Assembly (NCBI GenBank): GCA_046048295.1 | Contig: JBJOGJ010000014.1 | Location: 1-30,427, forward strand | Direction of reading: 5' to 3' | Length of the DNA: 30,427 nt | Origin: CBDCWA01 sp046048295 | Lineage (GTDB): Bacteria > Pseudomonadota > Alphaproteobacteria > Rhizobiales > Hyphomicrobiaceae | Part shown: piece after piece, positions 8,060-16,902 of the stretch | Position numbering within the stretch: the stretch's first letter is position 1 | How the letters are laid out: every line of letters begins with the position of its first letter | Notes under the pieces: generated by a model | The model's input: only the letters and a program-made list of their open reading frames with translations | Databases searched by the model: none | Told to the model about the DNA's origin: nothing | Program-made: the position numbers and the translations under genes

Positions 8060-8958
8060 GGCTTTTCAAGCTCCAGACGGAAGGGGTTAGCGGCATAGGT
8101 GCCAAGAACCTTGAGTTCGATGGAGAAGAATGAAAGCTCCTCGAGTGCCAAAGCGACGTTGCGGTCCGAAGGGTGGCCTTCGATGTCGGCGAAGAACATG
8201 GTCGCCTTGAAGGACCCTTCGAGCTGATAGGATTCCAGCTTTATCATGTTGACGCCGTTGGTCGCGAAACCGCCCAGCGCCTTGTAGAGGGCAGCCGGCA
8301 CGTTGCGCACGCGAAAGATGAATGTCGTGATGTAAGGCCCTGCCCCAGGCTCGGCGTCCTCCGGCCTGGCGGAGAGAACGACGAAGCGGGTGGTGTTGTG
8401 CTCCTCGTCCTCGACATCCCGGGCGAGAATGTCGAGGCCGTAGGTCGTGGCGGCCAGCTCCGGCGCAAGCGCGGCGCGGAAGCGATCCTTGCGCTCGGCG
8501 ATCATTCGCGCGGCGCCCGCAGTGTCGCCAGCCACGTGCGCATTCAGGCCCAGCCGCTGGATGATCTTGCGACACTGGCCGAGGGCGTGAACGTGGCTGT
8601 AGACATCCTTGATGTCCTCGAGGCGGGTGCCCGGCAGGGCCATGAGATGGAAGCGCACGCGCATGAAATGCTCGGCGACTATGTAAAGATCCGCTTTCGG
8701 CAACAGATGGTGAATGTCGGCAACACGACCGGCGACGGAGTTCTCGATGGGGATCAGCGCGTAGCGTACGAGGCCGGTTCGAACCGCGCCCAGCGCATCC
8801 TCGAATGTCGCGCAGGGATACGGCTCGAGATCCGGGTAGGCTTCCATGGCCGCCATGTGAGAGTTGGCGCCCGGTTCGCCCTGGTAGGCGATGCACTCAG
8901 GCGCCTTCACTGCGCCCTTGCGGGGGCGCGCCATTGGTTTCGGTCTCGTACTCGGCAT
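8047..8958 (-). CDS. pheA: Prephenate dehydratase
   Basis: 303 residues. Converts prephenate to phenylpyruvate in phenylalanine synthesis. The N-terminal dehydratase domain shows IAYQGEPGANSH, the LIPIENSVAGRVADIHHLL substrate-binding segment and the catalytic NTTRF motif at 188-192. A C-terminal ACT domain (about 211-290) contains the effector-loop region KLESYQLEGSF at 240-250, the place of the ESRP motif that binds phenylalanine, so feedback inhibition is expected. No chorismate mutase domain is fused to it, as is usual in alphaproteobacteria. A second ATG (8934) is an alternative start; neither has a strong ribosome site. It follows kdsB at 60 bases on the same strand and overlaps the convergent transporter gene by 13 bases. 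Confidence 0.94.
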   Translation of the reverse strand: MPSTRPKPMARPRKGAVKAPECIAYQGEPGANSHMAAMEAYPDLEPYPCATFEDALGAVRTGLVRYALIPIENSVAGRVADIHHLLPKADLYIVAEHFMRVRFHLMALPGTRLEDIKDVYSHVHALGQCRKIIQRLGLNAHVAGDTAGAARMIAERKDRFRAALAPELAATTYGLDILARDVEDEEHNTTRFVVLSARPEDAEPGAGPYITTFIFRVRNVPAALYKALGGFATNGVNMIKLESYQLEGSFKATMFFADIEGHPSDRNVALALEELSFFSIELKVLGTYAANPFRLELEKPQPA

Positions 8959-9018
8959 GATCCAGTATTTTGCAAGAGGTTGAGAGCAGGGGCCTGGGGA
9001 ATGGAGGTAAGCGGCGCC

Positions 9019-9783
9019 TCAGCCCCCCTTGCCGCCGATGATCTTCCTCGCCCGGTCCAGATCCGAGGGAGTATCGACACCGAGCGGAATGGTGTCAACG
9101 ACGGCAACGTCGATGCGCATGCCATTCTCCAGGGCGCGCAACTGCTCGAGGCGCTCACGCTTCTCGAGGTGAGATGGCGGCAGGGATACGAAGCGCTCGA
9201 GGGCACTGCGGCGATAGGCATAGATGCCGATGTGGTGGTAGAGGGGACCCTCGCCATGGGGCGCGGGGGCGCGGGTGAAATAGAGCGCCCGGAGAACGGT
9301 CTGCCCGGCGGCTCCTCGCTTCCTGCCTGGAAGCGGCGTGCCCACAACCTTGACGACGTCGGGCGACATTTTCTCCGCCTCTTCACGAATCTCCGCTGCA
9401 ATCGTCGAAATGTCCGGCCCGGGGGTGGAAAGCGGGGCGAGACATTCGGCCACCAGCCGCGGCTCCAAGGTGGGGAGATCGCCCTGCAGATTGACGACAA
9501 AGTCGATGTCGCCATCGGGATCGGCCTTGCTGAGCGCCTCGAAAATGCGATCGGAGCCGGACATGTGGTCGGCACGGGTCATGACGGCTTCGCCGCCGCA
9601 GTCGCGTATGCAACCGGCGATCTCTTCGGCGTCGGTAGCGACAATGACACGGCCGAGTTCGGCCTCGACAGCACGGCGCCAGACGTGAACGATCATGGGT
9701 TGTCCAGCGATATCAGCCATCGGCTTACCGGGCAGCCTGCTGGCCTGCAGCCTGGCCGGAATCAGGATCACGGCGCGCGTCAT
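9019..9783 (-). CDS. kdsB: 3-deoxy-manno-octulosonate cytidylyltransferase (CMP-Kdo synthetase)
   Basis: 254 residues from the chosen start. Activates Kdo with CTP for the inner core of lipopolysaccharide, so the host is Gram-negative. Seen are the nucleotide-binding PARLQASRLPGKP motif at the N-terminus, PMIVHVWRRA, VIVATDAEEI, DHMSGSDRI, VNLQGDLP (the metal/substrate aspartate region), YHHIGIYAYRR and LEQLRALENG. The frame opens four codons earlier at 9795, but the ATG at 9783 is preceded by GAGGCGAG at a good distance, while the first ATG has no such site. Upstream gene of a kdsB-pheA pair, divergent from the cytochrome c gene. Confidence 0.94.
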   Translation of the reverse strand: MTRAVILIPARLQASRLPGKPMADIAGQPMIVHVWRRAVEAELGRVIVATDAEEIAGCIRDCGGEAVMTRADHMSGSDRIFEALSKADPDGDIDFVVNLQGDLPTLEPRLVAECLAPLSTPGPDISTIAAEIREEAEKMSPDVVKVVGTPLPGRKRGAAGQTVLRALYFTRAPAPHGEGPLYHHIGIYAYRRSALERFVSLPPSHLEKRERLEQLRALENGMRIDVAVVDTIPLGVDTPSDLDRARKIIGGKGG

Positions 9784-9964
9784 TTCTCGCCTCATTCACG
9801 TTGCCGCAGGTCAGCGTATGGCCAAGCGGGTGACAATTCGTCTCGGGGCAAGCCTCTAGAATAGAGCCGTCGCTGGTGGCAAGGGGAAACGGACGATTTT
9901 GCGCCGGGAGCGGGCGATGTGTGCGTGCGCCTCACCGGGCGGGGAAAAATTGGGGTCAGTGCCT

Positions 9965-10522
9965 ATGGATAGCTTCGAATTCAACAAGATTGCCGGTGCA
10001 GTCCTGTCGGCTTTGCTGGTGGCCTTCGGCAGTGGAACACTGCTCGAAGTCCTGGGCGCCGGGGACTCCAGCTACGAAAAACCGGGCTACGAGCTCGAAG
10101 TCCAGACCGCAGCCGCAACGACGGACGCAGGCAAGCCGGAGGCTGCAGCATTCGATCCGGCCAAGGTGGTGTCGATGGTTGCGCAGACCGATCCCAAGGT
10201 CGGCGCTGGTGTCTTCGCACGCTGCAAGTCCTGCCACTCGGTGGACAAGAGCGGGAAATCGACTCCGACCGGCCCCAACCTCTGGGGCGTCGTCGGCCGC
10301 AAGGTCGGTGGGCAGGCGAGCTACGACAAGTACTCCTCCGCGCTCAAGGCGAAGGACGCAACGTGGGACTACAAATTGCTGGCTGAATACATCCACAACC
10401 CGCGGGCGACCATACCGGGCAACCGGATGTCGTTTGCCGGCCTCAAGGACGAGGGCCAGCTGGCGGGCCTGATCGCATACCTGCGGACACTGTCCGACAA
10501 CCCGCCGGCCTTGCCGAACTAA
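9965..10522 (+). CDS. Membrane-anchored c-type cytochrome (class I, CycM-like)
   Basis: 185 residues from the ATG at 9965, which has GGGG eight bases upstream; the open frame begins earlier at 9899 but the extra residues are not cytochrome-like. An uncleaved N-terminal helix (about 9-30) anchors the protein, followed by an Ala/Thr-rich linker (45-65) and one class I haem domain. The haem site is CKSCH at 87-91 and the distal ligand is probably Met155 in NRMSFAGL. It sits in the periplasm and probably carries electrons to a cytochrome oxidase, as CycM (cytochrome c552) does in rhizobia. Its place next to kdsB-pheA is common in Hyphomicrobiales. A good terminator follows. Confidence 0.92.
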   Translation: MDSFEFNKIAGAVLSALLVAFGSGTLLEVLGAGDSSYEKPGYELEVQTAAATTDAGKPEAAAFDPAKVVSMVAQTDPKVGAGVFARCKSCHSVDKSGKSTPTGPNLWGVVGRKVGGQASYDKYSSALKAKDATWDYKLLAEYIHNPRATIPGNRMSFAGLKDEGQLAGLIAYLRTLSDNPPALPN

Positions 10523-10548
10523 GCGCTCGAATTATCGCATACGACAAG

Positions 10549-10585
10549 AAGCCCCGGTCGATAAGCCGGGGCTTTCCAATTTTTA
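10549..10585 (+). terminator. Rho-independent terminator after the cytochrome c gene
   Basis: Perfect nine-base stem AAGCCCCGG (10549-10557) with CCGGGGCTT (10566-10574), an eight-base loop, then TCCAATTTTT. It lies 27 bases after the cytochrome stop and separates that gene from the yej operon. Confidence 0.85.
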
Positions 10586-10662
10586 AGGTTTCACGGGCTT
10601 TGAGGTCGCGCCGAGGCGGATTAAGTTGCCGGGACTGAACCCGAGCCGCGCGGAGAAGCCGT

Positions 10663-12651
10663 TTGTTCCTTTCAGAGTACAGGATCAGTTTCGTTGCGAA
10701 GGTGCGCGGGTTCGTGGTCCGGTCCTGCCTAGCCCTGGCAGCCTTCGGCATGGGCCTCGCGGCAGCCAAGGCGCAACAGCCCGCTGCACCCAGCGCGGAA
10801 CAGAAGCGGCATACTGCACTCTGGCTCGTCTCGCCGCCCGAATTCGACGCCAGGAAGGGACATTTCGACTGGGTAAATCCGAAGGCACCTAAAGGCGGCA
10901 CCGCCAACATCTGGTCGGCAGGTTCCTTCGATACGCTCAACCCGTTCACGGTTCGCGGCGACTCGCCGTTCCGGCTCGTACAGCTCACCTACGACACGAT
11001 CATGGCGAGCAATCCGAACGAACCATCGACCGAATACTGCCTGCTCTGCACCTGGGTCTCCTATCCCGACGACTACTCGTCGGTAACGTTCAAGCTCAGA
11101 CCCGAAGCAAGGTTCCACGACGGCAAGCCGATCACGACCGACGACGTGATTTTTTCGTTCGAAGCGCTGCAGAAGGGACTGCCATTCTACCGGCACTACT
11201 ACAAGAACGTTGCCAGAGTGGAGCGGCAGGGGGACCACCAGCTCACCTTCCACTTCAACGTCAAGAACAACCGTGAGCTGCCGCAGATCATGGGCCAGCT
11301 CTATGTCATGCCGAAGCACTACTGGGAGGGCAAGGACAGCACTGGCAAACAGCGCGACATCTCGAAGCCGACGCTGGAAATTCCACTGACCTCCGGGCCC
11401 TACCGCGTCAAGTCCATCGTAGCAACCAAGGAAGTGATCTACGAGCGTGTGAAGGACTGGTGGGCGAAGGACCTGCCGATCATGCGCGGGCAGTGGAACT
11501 TCGATACGGTAAGGCTCACCTACTTCCGCGACAGGACACCGGCGTTCGAAGCCTTCAAAACGGGCGCGATCGACTACTGGGAAGAGACCAGCGCGACAGC
11601 ATGGGCGACACAGTTCGACTTCAATGCGGTCAAGCGCGGGCATGTGAAGCAGGAACAAGTGCCGCTCAGCAAGGTCGCGTGGATGGTCGGTTTCATCATG
11701 AATACGCGGCGTGCGAAGTTCCAGGATGCACGCGTGCGGCAGGCCATCAATCTCGCGTTCGACTTCGAGTTCACCAACAGGACGCTGTTCTATGGTCAAT
11801 ACCAGCGGCTCACGAGCTACTTCGACAACTCGGAGTTGGCGGCACGGGGACGGCCCGAAGGCAAAGAACTCGAGATCCTGAACGAGGTGCGGGATCTGGT
11901 GTCGCCGGAAGTTTTCGGTCCAGTCTGGTCGCCGCCGGTCAACGGGTCGAGAGAGGCAATGCGGGGCAACCTGGACAAGGCGGCGAAACTGCTCGACGAA
12001 GCCGGATGGCGATTGGACGGGCCACAGGCGGACTGCGGCTTCCTTTGCGCGATGATGGTCAAGGTAGGTCTCAGCAACCGGAGCACCATCAGGGTGAGGC
12101 GGAATGCGCGCGGCGAGCCTCTCAGGATGGAATTCCTGCTCAACGCCTCAAGCAAAGGCACGGAGCGAATCGTCCTGCCTTTCATTGCAAACCTGAAGCG
12201 GCTGGGGATCGACGCCACAGCACGGGCCGTCGATACGGCACAACTCATACAACGCGCCCGCACTTTCGAGTTCGATGTGTTCACCGGGCAATTTCCGCAG
12301 TCGAACTCACCGGGCAACGAGCAGCGCGGCTTCTTCGGGTCGGCCTCGGCGAACCAGACAGGGAGCCGTAATTTCGCCGGCATTACCAACCCGGCGATCG
12401 ACAAGATCATAGAGCGGCTCATCATGGCCAAGGATCGCGCCGAACTCGTTGCGGCGACGCGGGCGCTCGACCGTGTCCTGCAGTGGAACTTCTACGTCGT
12501 GCCACAGTGGTACCTAGCGGCCGACAGGCTCGCCTACTGGGTGAAATTCGCGCGGCCGGACAAGCATCCGACCAACGATACAGCCTTCCTCAGCACCTGG
12601 TGGATCGATCCAGAGGGTGAAGCTCGAATGAAGGCGGCGCTCGGGAGATGA
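10663..12651 (+). CDS. yejA: Periplasmic oligopeptide-binding protein of a Yej-type ABC transporter, copy 1
   Basis: 662 residues. A family 5 solute-binding protein that captures peptides in the periplasm for the YejBEF importer; in Escherichia coli this system takes up microcin C and peptides. A signal peptide is seen, with a hydrophobic core at about 18-37 and a likely cut after AKA. The mature part begins with HTALWLVSPPEFD and carries the YejA landmarks GHFDWVNPKAPKGGTANIW, FDTLNPF, RPEARFHDGKPITTDDVIFSFEAL and SGPYRVKS. The start is a TTG with GGAG seven bases before it; no better ATG gives a whole signal peptide. Its stop overlaps the next gene by four bases. First gene of the operon. 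Confidence 0.9.
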   Translation: MFLSEYRISFVAKVRGFVVRSCLALAAFGMGLAAAKAQQPAAPSAEQKRHTALWLVSPPEFDARKGHFDWVNPKAPKGGTANIWSAGSFDTLNPFTVRGDSPFRLVQLTYDTIMASNPNEPSTEYCLLCTWVSYPDDYSSVTFKLRPEARFHDGKPITTDDVIFSFEALQKGLPFYRHYYKNVARVERQGDHQLTFHFNVKNNRELPQIMGQLYVMPKHYWEGKDSTGKQRDISKPTLEIPLTSGPYRVKSIVATKEVIYERVKDWWAKDLPIMRGQWNFDTVRLTYFRDRTPAFEAFKTGAIDYWEETSATAWATQFDFNAVKRGHVKQEQVPLSKVAWMVGFIMNTRRAKFQDARVRQAINLAFDFEFTNRTLFYGQYQRLTSYFDNSELAARGRPEGKELEILNEVRDLVSPEVFGPVWSPPVNGSREAMRGNLDKAAKLLDEAGWRLDGPQADCGFLCAMMVKVGLSNRSTIRVRRNARGEPLRMEFLLNASSKGTERIVLPFIANLKRLGIDATARAVDTAQLIQRARTFEFDVFTGQFPQSNSPGNEQRGFFGSASANQTGSRNFAGITNPAIDKIIERLIMAKDRAELVAATRALDRVLQWNFYVVPQWYLAADRLAYWVKFARPDKHPTNDTAFLSTWWIDPEGEARMKAALGR

Positions 12652-14489
12652 TGAAGCATACCGCAATCGGCATTCTCGCAGCGATGCTGGCCGCAATGCA
12701 GCCGGCGCTATCCGACGATAGCGGTGCAGGCACCCAGAGCCATGGGATCTCAGCTTTCGGCGACCTCAAGTATCCGGAGGGCTTCAAGAGCTTCGAGTAC
12801 GTCAATCCCGATGCGCCGAAGGGCGGCAGCCTCAGCCTCATCGGTCAGGCGGGCCTGACGACGTTCAACAGTTTCAATGCGTTTATCCTCAAGGGCGATC
12901 CGGCACAAGGGATTGGCCTGTGCTTCGATTCGCTCATGGTGCAGGCGAAGGACGAACCGGATTCCTATTATGGACTGGTGGCGCGCGCGGCAGCCGTTGC
13001 GCAGGATCGTAAGTCCGTCACCTTCTGGCTGAGACCGGAGGCGCGCTTCTCGGATGGAAGCAAAGTGACCGCTGATGACGTCGTCTTCTCCTTCGAGGCC
13101 ATCAAGAAGGACGGGCATCCACTGATCCGCTATCCACTTCGCGACGTGGTGCGCGTCGAGAAAATCGATGACCACACGGTGAAATACGTGTTCCAGGGTG
13201 CCCAGCTGCGCGATCTCCCCGGCTCAGTGGCTACGCTGCCGGTACTGTCCAAGGACTACTATCGGAAGCACGACTTCACGAAGACCACACTCACTCCACC
13301 AGTCGGCTCCGGGCCCTACCGTGTGGGCGACTTCAAGCCCGGCCGATACGTCACCTATGAACGGCGGGAGGACTACTGGGCTCGCGACCTCAACGTGAAC
13401 CGCGGGCGATACAATTTCGACAAGGTGCGCTACGAGTTCTTTCGCGACCGAAACATCGAACTCGAAAACCTCAAAGCCGGTGTGTACGACCTCAGAGAGG
13501 AATTCACATCGCGGGTCTGGGCGACCGGTTACGACTTCGCGGCAGTCCGCGAGGGGCGCATGCAATTGCTGACCCTTGCCGACGACAGCCCGTCTGGCGC
13601 GCAGGGGTTCTTTCTAAATACCCGACGCGGGAAACTCGCCGACGTTCGGGTGAGGAAGGCACTGAGCCTGGTGTTCGACTTCCCGTGGACCAATCGCCGG
13701 ATGTTCTACGGACTCTACAAGAGGACCGAGAGCTATTTCCAAGGTTCGCAGCTCAAGGCTGACGGGCCCGCAAGCGCGGGCGAGGCGGCGCTCATCGCGG
13801 CGGCCGATAGCCAAATAACGGTTGCGTTGGACCAGCCGCCAGAGACCCCGCCCGAGAGCGACGGGTCCGGCCACGACCGCCGGCTGATGCGGCAGGCGCA
13901 GTTGCTGCTCGCGGAAGCTGGATGGCAGCTGCGGAACGGGCAGATGCAGCTCACCAACCAGAAGGGCGAGACGCTGAAGCTCGAGTTTCTCATCGACGAC
14001 GACGGCTTCGAGCGGGTGATCGCACCCTATGTGCGCAACCTGCGGACACTTGGCATAGATGCATGGATCCGAGTCGTCGATGCGGCCCAGTACCAAAGAC
14101 GCGTCAAATCCTACGAGTTCGACGTCGTCGTCTCACGCTTCATCATGCGGCTGACGCCCGGGGCAGAACTGCTCAATTACTTCTCGAGCACGGTTGCGAG
14201 GCAGGACGGAAGCCGCAATCTTGCGGGCATCCAGGATCCGCTCGTGGACAAGCTCATCGACAAGGCGATGGAAGCGCGGAAGCGGGAAGAGCTCGTTACC
14301 GCGATACGCGCGCTCGACCGTGTGCTCAGGGCGGGGCACTACTGGGTACCTCAGTGGTACAAGGCCGCCCACAACATCGCCTACTGGGACAAGTTCTCGC
14401 GGCCCAAGATCAAGCCAAAATATGACCGAGGTGTCGTGGATACGTGGTGGTACGACGCGGAGAAAGCTGCCAAACTCGCCCGCCAATGA
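12648..14489 (+). CDS. yejA: Periplasmic oligopeptide-binding protein of a Yej-type ABC transporter, copy 2
   Basis: 613 residues, paralogue of the upstream gene. A short signal peptide (about 1-22, cut near ALS-DD) precedes a mature protein with HGISAFGDLKYPEGF, VNPDAPKGGSLSLIGQAG, FNSFNAFILKGDPA, RPEARFSDGSKVTADDVVFSFEAI and SGPYRVGDF. These fit the classical YejA closely, perhaps more so than copy 1. Two ATGs stand in a row at 12648 and 12651; the first overlaps the previous stop in an ATGA junction, which points to translational coupling. Two binding proteins ahead of one permease set is known in alphaproteobacterial yej operons and probably widens the peptide range. Confidence 0.92.
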   Translation: MMKHTAIGILAAMLAAMQPALSDDSGAGTQSHGISAFGDLKYPEGFKSFEYVNPDAPKGGSLSLIGQAGLTTFNSFNAFILKGDPAQGIGLCFDSLMVQAKDEPDSYYGLVARAAAVAQDRKSVTFWLRPEARFSDGSKVTADDVVFSFEAIKKDGHPLIRYPLRDVVRVEKIDDHTVKYVFQGAQLRDLPGSVATLPVLSKDYYRKHDFTKTTLTPPVGSGPYRVGDFKPGRYVTYERREDYWARDLNVNRGRYNFDKVRYEFFRDRNIELENLKAGVYDLREEFTSRVWATGYDFAAVREGRMQLLTLADDSPSGAQGFFLNTRRGKLADVRVRKALSLVFDFPWTNRRMFYGLYKRTESYFQGSQLKADGPASAGEAALIAAADSQITVALDQPPETPPESDGSGHDRRLMRQAQLLLAEAGWQLRNGQMQLTNQKGETLKLEFLIDDDGFERVIAPYVRNLRTLGIDAWIRVVDAAQYQRRVKSYEFDVVVSRFIMRLTPGAELLNYFSSTVARQDGSRNLAGIQDPLVDKLIDKAMEARKREELVTAIRALDRVLRAGHYWVPQWYKAAHNIAYWDKFSRPKIKPKYDRGVVDTWWYDAEKAAKLARQ

Positions 14490-14565
14490 CTGAACAAGCC
14501 GCAGCGGCAAGGCGGCCGCCTGCATCCCCCGATTATATTAATCCCGAGCAGAGATCGTCCGAGAC

Positions 14566-15672
14566 ATGGCTGCCTACCTGATCAAACGCCTGCTGCTGAT
14601 CCCGCCGACTATCCTCGGCATCATGCTCATCAGCTTCGCCATTATACAGTTCGCGCCAGGCGGTCCCGTCGAGCGGATCATCGCGCAGCTCACAGGTGCC
14701 GACGCCGGGGCGACTGCCCGGGTCGGCGGCGGCGCCAGCGACGGCCTCAGCGGGGGCCCCGGCACGCAGGGACTACAGGGTAACGATTCAAACTACCGAG
14801 GCGCGCAAGGGCTCGATCCTGAATTCATCAAGGAACTCGAGAAGCAGTTCGGCTTCGACAAGCCGGCGCACGAGCGCTTCCTCCTGATGATGAAAAACTA
14901 CCTGATGTTCGATTTCGGGCGCAGCTACTTCCGCGATACGAGCGTCCTGCAGCTGATCTGGGAGAAGCTACCGGTTTCCATCTCGCTCGGGTTGTGGATG
15001 ACACTGCTGACTTACCTCATCTCGATCCCACTCGGCATACGCAAGGCAGTCAAGGATGGCGAGCCGTTCGATACCTGGACCAGCGGGCTCCTCGTCGTCG
15101 GTTACGCGGTACCAGCGTTCCTGGTGGCGGTGCTGCTCCTGGTGCTGTTCGCCGGCGGCTCGTTCATGCAGATCTTCCCATCGCGCGGGCTCGGATCTTC
15201 CAACTGGAGCGAGCTGTCACTCCTCGGCAAGATCGTCGACTACTTTTGGCACCTAGCACTGCCGCTCACGGCGCTGGCTCTCGGGGCGTTCACGCAGATG
15301 ACGTTCCTCACCAAGAACTCGTTCCTCGACGAGATCCGCAAGCAGTACGTTCTCACTGCGCGCGCCAAGGGGCTCTCGGAAGGAACGGTGCTCTATGGCC
15401 ACGTCTTCCGCAACGCCATGCTGCTCATCATCGCCGGATTTCCGGGTGCGTTCATCGGCGCATTCTTCACCGGCTCGCTGCTGATCGAGATCATCTTCTC
15501 GCTCGACGGGCTCGGCCTGCTCAGCTACGAGAGCATCATCAACCGGGACTATCCGGTGGTCTTCGCGACACTCTACATCTTCTCTCTAGTGGGCCTTATC
15601 GTACAGCTGATCACCGACTTCACCTATACGCTCGTCGATCCGAGGATCGACTTCGAGAGTCGGGAGGTTTGA
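14566..15672 (+). CDS. yejB: Yej-type peptide ABC transporter permease YejB
   Basis: 368 residues, inner-membrane permease. The N-terminal helix MAAYLIKRLLLIPPTILGI is typical of the DppB/OppB family. A long Gly-rich periplasmic segment follows (about 45-80), characteristic of YejB, then five more membrane spans. The EAA loop that docks the ATPase reads ARAKGLSEGTVLYGHVFRNA, and the end DFTYTLVDPRIDFESREV is a good family match. The 76-base gap after the second binding protein is the largest inside the operon. Forms the translocation channel together with YejE, whose start follows its stop by three bases. Confidence 0.95.
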   Translation: MAAYLIKRLLLIPPTILGIMLISFAIIQFAPGGPVERIIAQLTGADAGATARVGGGASDGLSGGPGTQGLQGNDSNYRGAQGLDPEFIKELEKQFGFDKPAHERFLLMMKNYLMFDFGRSYFRDTSVLQLIWEKLPVSISLGLWMTLLTYLISIPLGIRKAVKDGEPFDTWTSGLLVVGYAVPAFLVAVLLLVLFAGGSFMQIFPSRGLGSSNWSELSLLGKIVDYFWHLALPLTALALGAFTQMTFLTKNSFLDEIRKQYVLTARAKGLSEGTVLYGHVFRNAMLLIIAGFPGAFIGAFFTGSLLIEIIFSLDGLGLLSYESIINRDYPVVFATLYIFSLVGLIVQLITDFTYTLVDPRIDFESREV

Positions 15673-15675
15673 GGC

Positions 15676-16893
15676 ATGGACGCCAGCGTCGAAACGCGCG
15701 CGAACAAGGCAGGGCTCATCGGCTCGGCAGGCCAGGGATTGTCAAGATGGCTGCCTTTCCGGCGGCTTCGCAAGAACCTGGGCTCGCCGATCAACCAACG
15801 GCGGTGGCACAATTTCAAGCAAAACCGGCGGGGCTTCTGGAGCCTCAGGATTCTGATTGCCCTGCTGTTGGTGACGATGTCGGCGGAATTCATCGCCAAC
15901 GACAAGCCGATCGTCGCGAGCTACAAGGGCGAGCTGCTATTCCCGATCGTATTCGACTATCCGGAATCGAAGTTCGGCGGGTTCTTGGCCGTAACCGACT
16001 ACAAGGATCCGTTCGTCGCCAACGAGATAAACAAGAGCGGCTGGATGATCTGGCCGCCGATCCGCTACTCCTACGACACCATCAACTTCGACTATCCGGG
16101 CGTCACCGGATACGGAGGAAAGTGCCTTGGTTTTCCAGCGGCGCCGTTCTGGGCAACCGGCGGCGAGGTTTGCGAGGGCGCGCCTGCGGACATGACGGCG
16201 CGATACCAAAGCCTTGGTAACCGCAACTGGCTCGGCACAGACGACCAGGGACGCGACGTCCTGGCGAGGGTCATCTACGGGGCGCGCATCTCGCTACTGT
16301 TCGGCCTGATCCTGACCGCACTCGCCTCCATCATAGGCGTGACGGCAGGCGCGGTGCAGGGCTACTTCGGCGGTGTCGTCGACCTCGTGCTGCAACGCGT
16401 TCTCGAGATCTGGTCTTCGATTCCTTCCCTCTACGTTCTGATCATCATTTCGTCAGTGCTGGCTCCGGGCTTCTGGACGCTGCTGCTGGTGCTGCTGCTG
16501 TTCGACTGGGTGGCATTCGTCGGCGTGGTGCGGGCGGAGTTTCTCAGGGTCAGGAACTTCGAGTACATTACGGCTGCGCGGGCTCTCGGCCTTGGACACG
16601 CCAAGATCATGTTCAAGCACGTGTTGCCGAACGCCATGGTGGCGACGCTGACCTTCCTGCCGTTCAGGCTGTCGGCGGCGATTGCGGCGCTTGCAACGCT
16701 CGACTTCCTGGGCCTCGGACTGCCGCCCGGCTCGCCATCGCTCGGTGAACTCCTGCAACAGGGCAAGTCGAACCTGCAGGCGCCATGGCTAGGGCTCACG
16801 GCGTTCTTCTCGATCGCCCTGATACTGTCGCTGCTCGTGTTCATCGGCGAGGCCGTGCGCGATGCATTCGATCCGCGCAAGACTTTTCGTTGA
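15676..16893 (+). CDS. yejE: Yej-type peptide ABC transporter permease YejE
   Basis: 405 residues. Second inner-membrane permease. A basic cytosolic N-terminus (about 1-55) precedes a first helix, then a large periplasmic domain (about 75-190) typical of YejE, with LGTDDQGRDVLARVIYGARIS leading into the five-helix permease core. The EAA loop is ITAARALGLGHAKIMFKHVL, followed by LPNAMVATLTFLPF. Ends in the usual VFIGEAVRDAFDPRKTFR. GGGAGG within the end of yejB gives the ribosome site. Confidence 0.95.
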   Translation: MDASVETRANKAGLIGSAGQGLSRWLPFRRLRKNLGSPINQRRWHNFKQNRRGFWSLRILIALLLVTMSAEFIANDKPIVASYKGELLFPIVFDYPESKFGGFLAVTDYKDPFVANEINKSGWMIWPPIRYSYDTINFDYPGVTGYGGKCLGFPAAPFWATGGEVCEGAPADMTARYQSLGNRNWLGTDDQGRDVLARVIYGARISLLFGLILTALASIIGVTAGAVQGYFGGVVDLVLQRVLEIWSSIPSLYVLIIISSVLAPGFWTLLLVLLLFDWVAFVGVVRAEFLRVRNFEYITAARALGLGHAKIMFKHVLPNAMVATLTFLPFRLSAAIAALATLDFLGLGLPPGSPSLGELLQQGKSNLQAPWLGLTAFFSIALILSLLVFIGEAVRDAFDPRKTFR

Positions 16894-16902
16894 GGTGAGG
16901 TC

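Noticed and set aside
8173..9864. Open frame of 563 codons on the plus strand across pheA and kdsB
   Set aside because: Spans two well-identified genes on the other strand; long antisense frames are common at this GC content.
9899..9964. Earlier start for the cytochrome c gene
   Set aside because: The added 22 residues do not look like a signal or anchor, and the ATG at 9965 has its own ribosome site and the proper anchor helix right after it.
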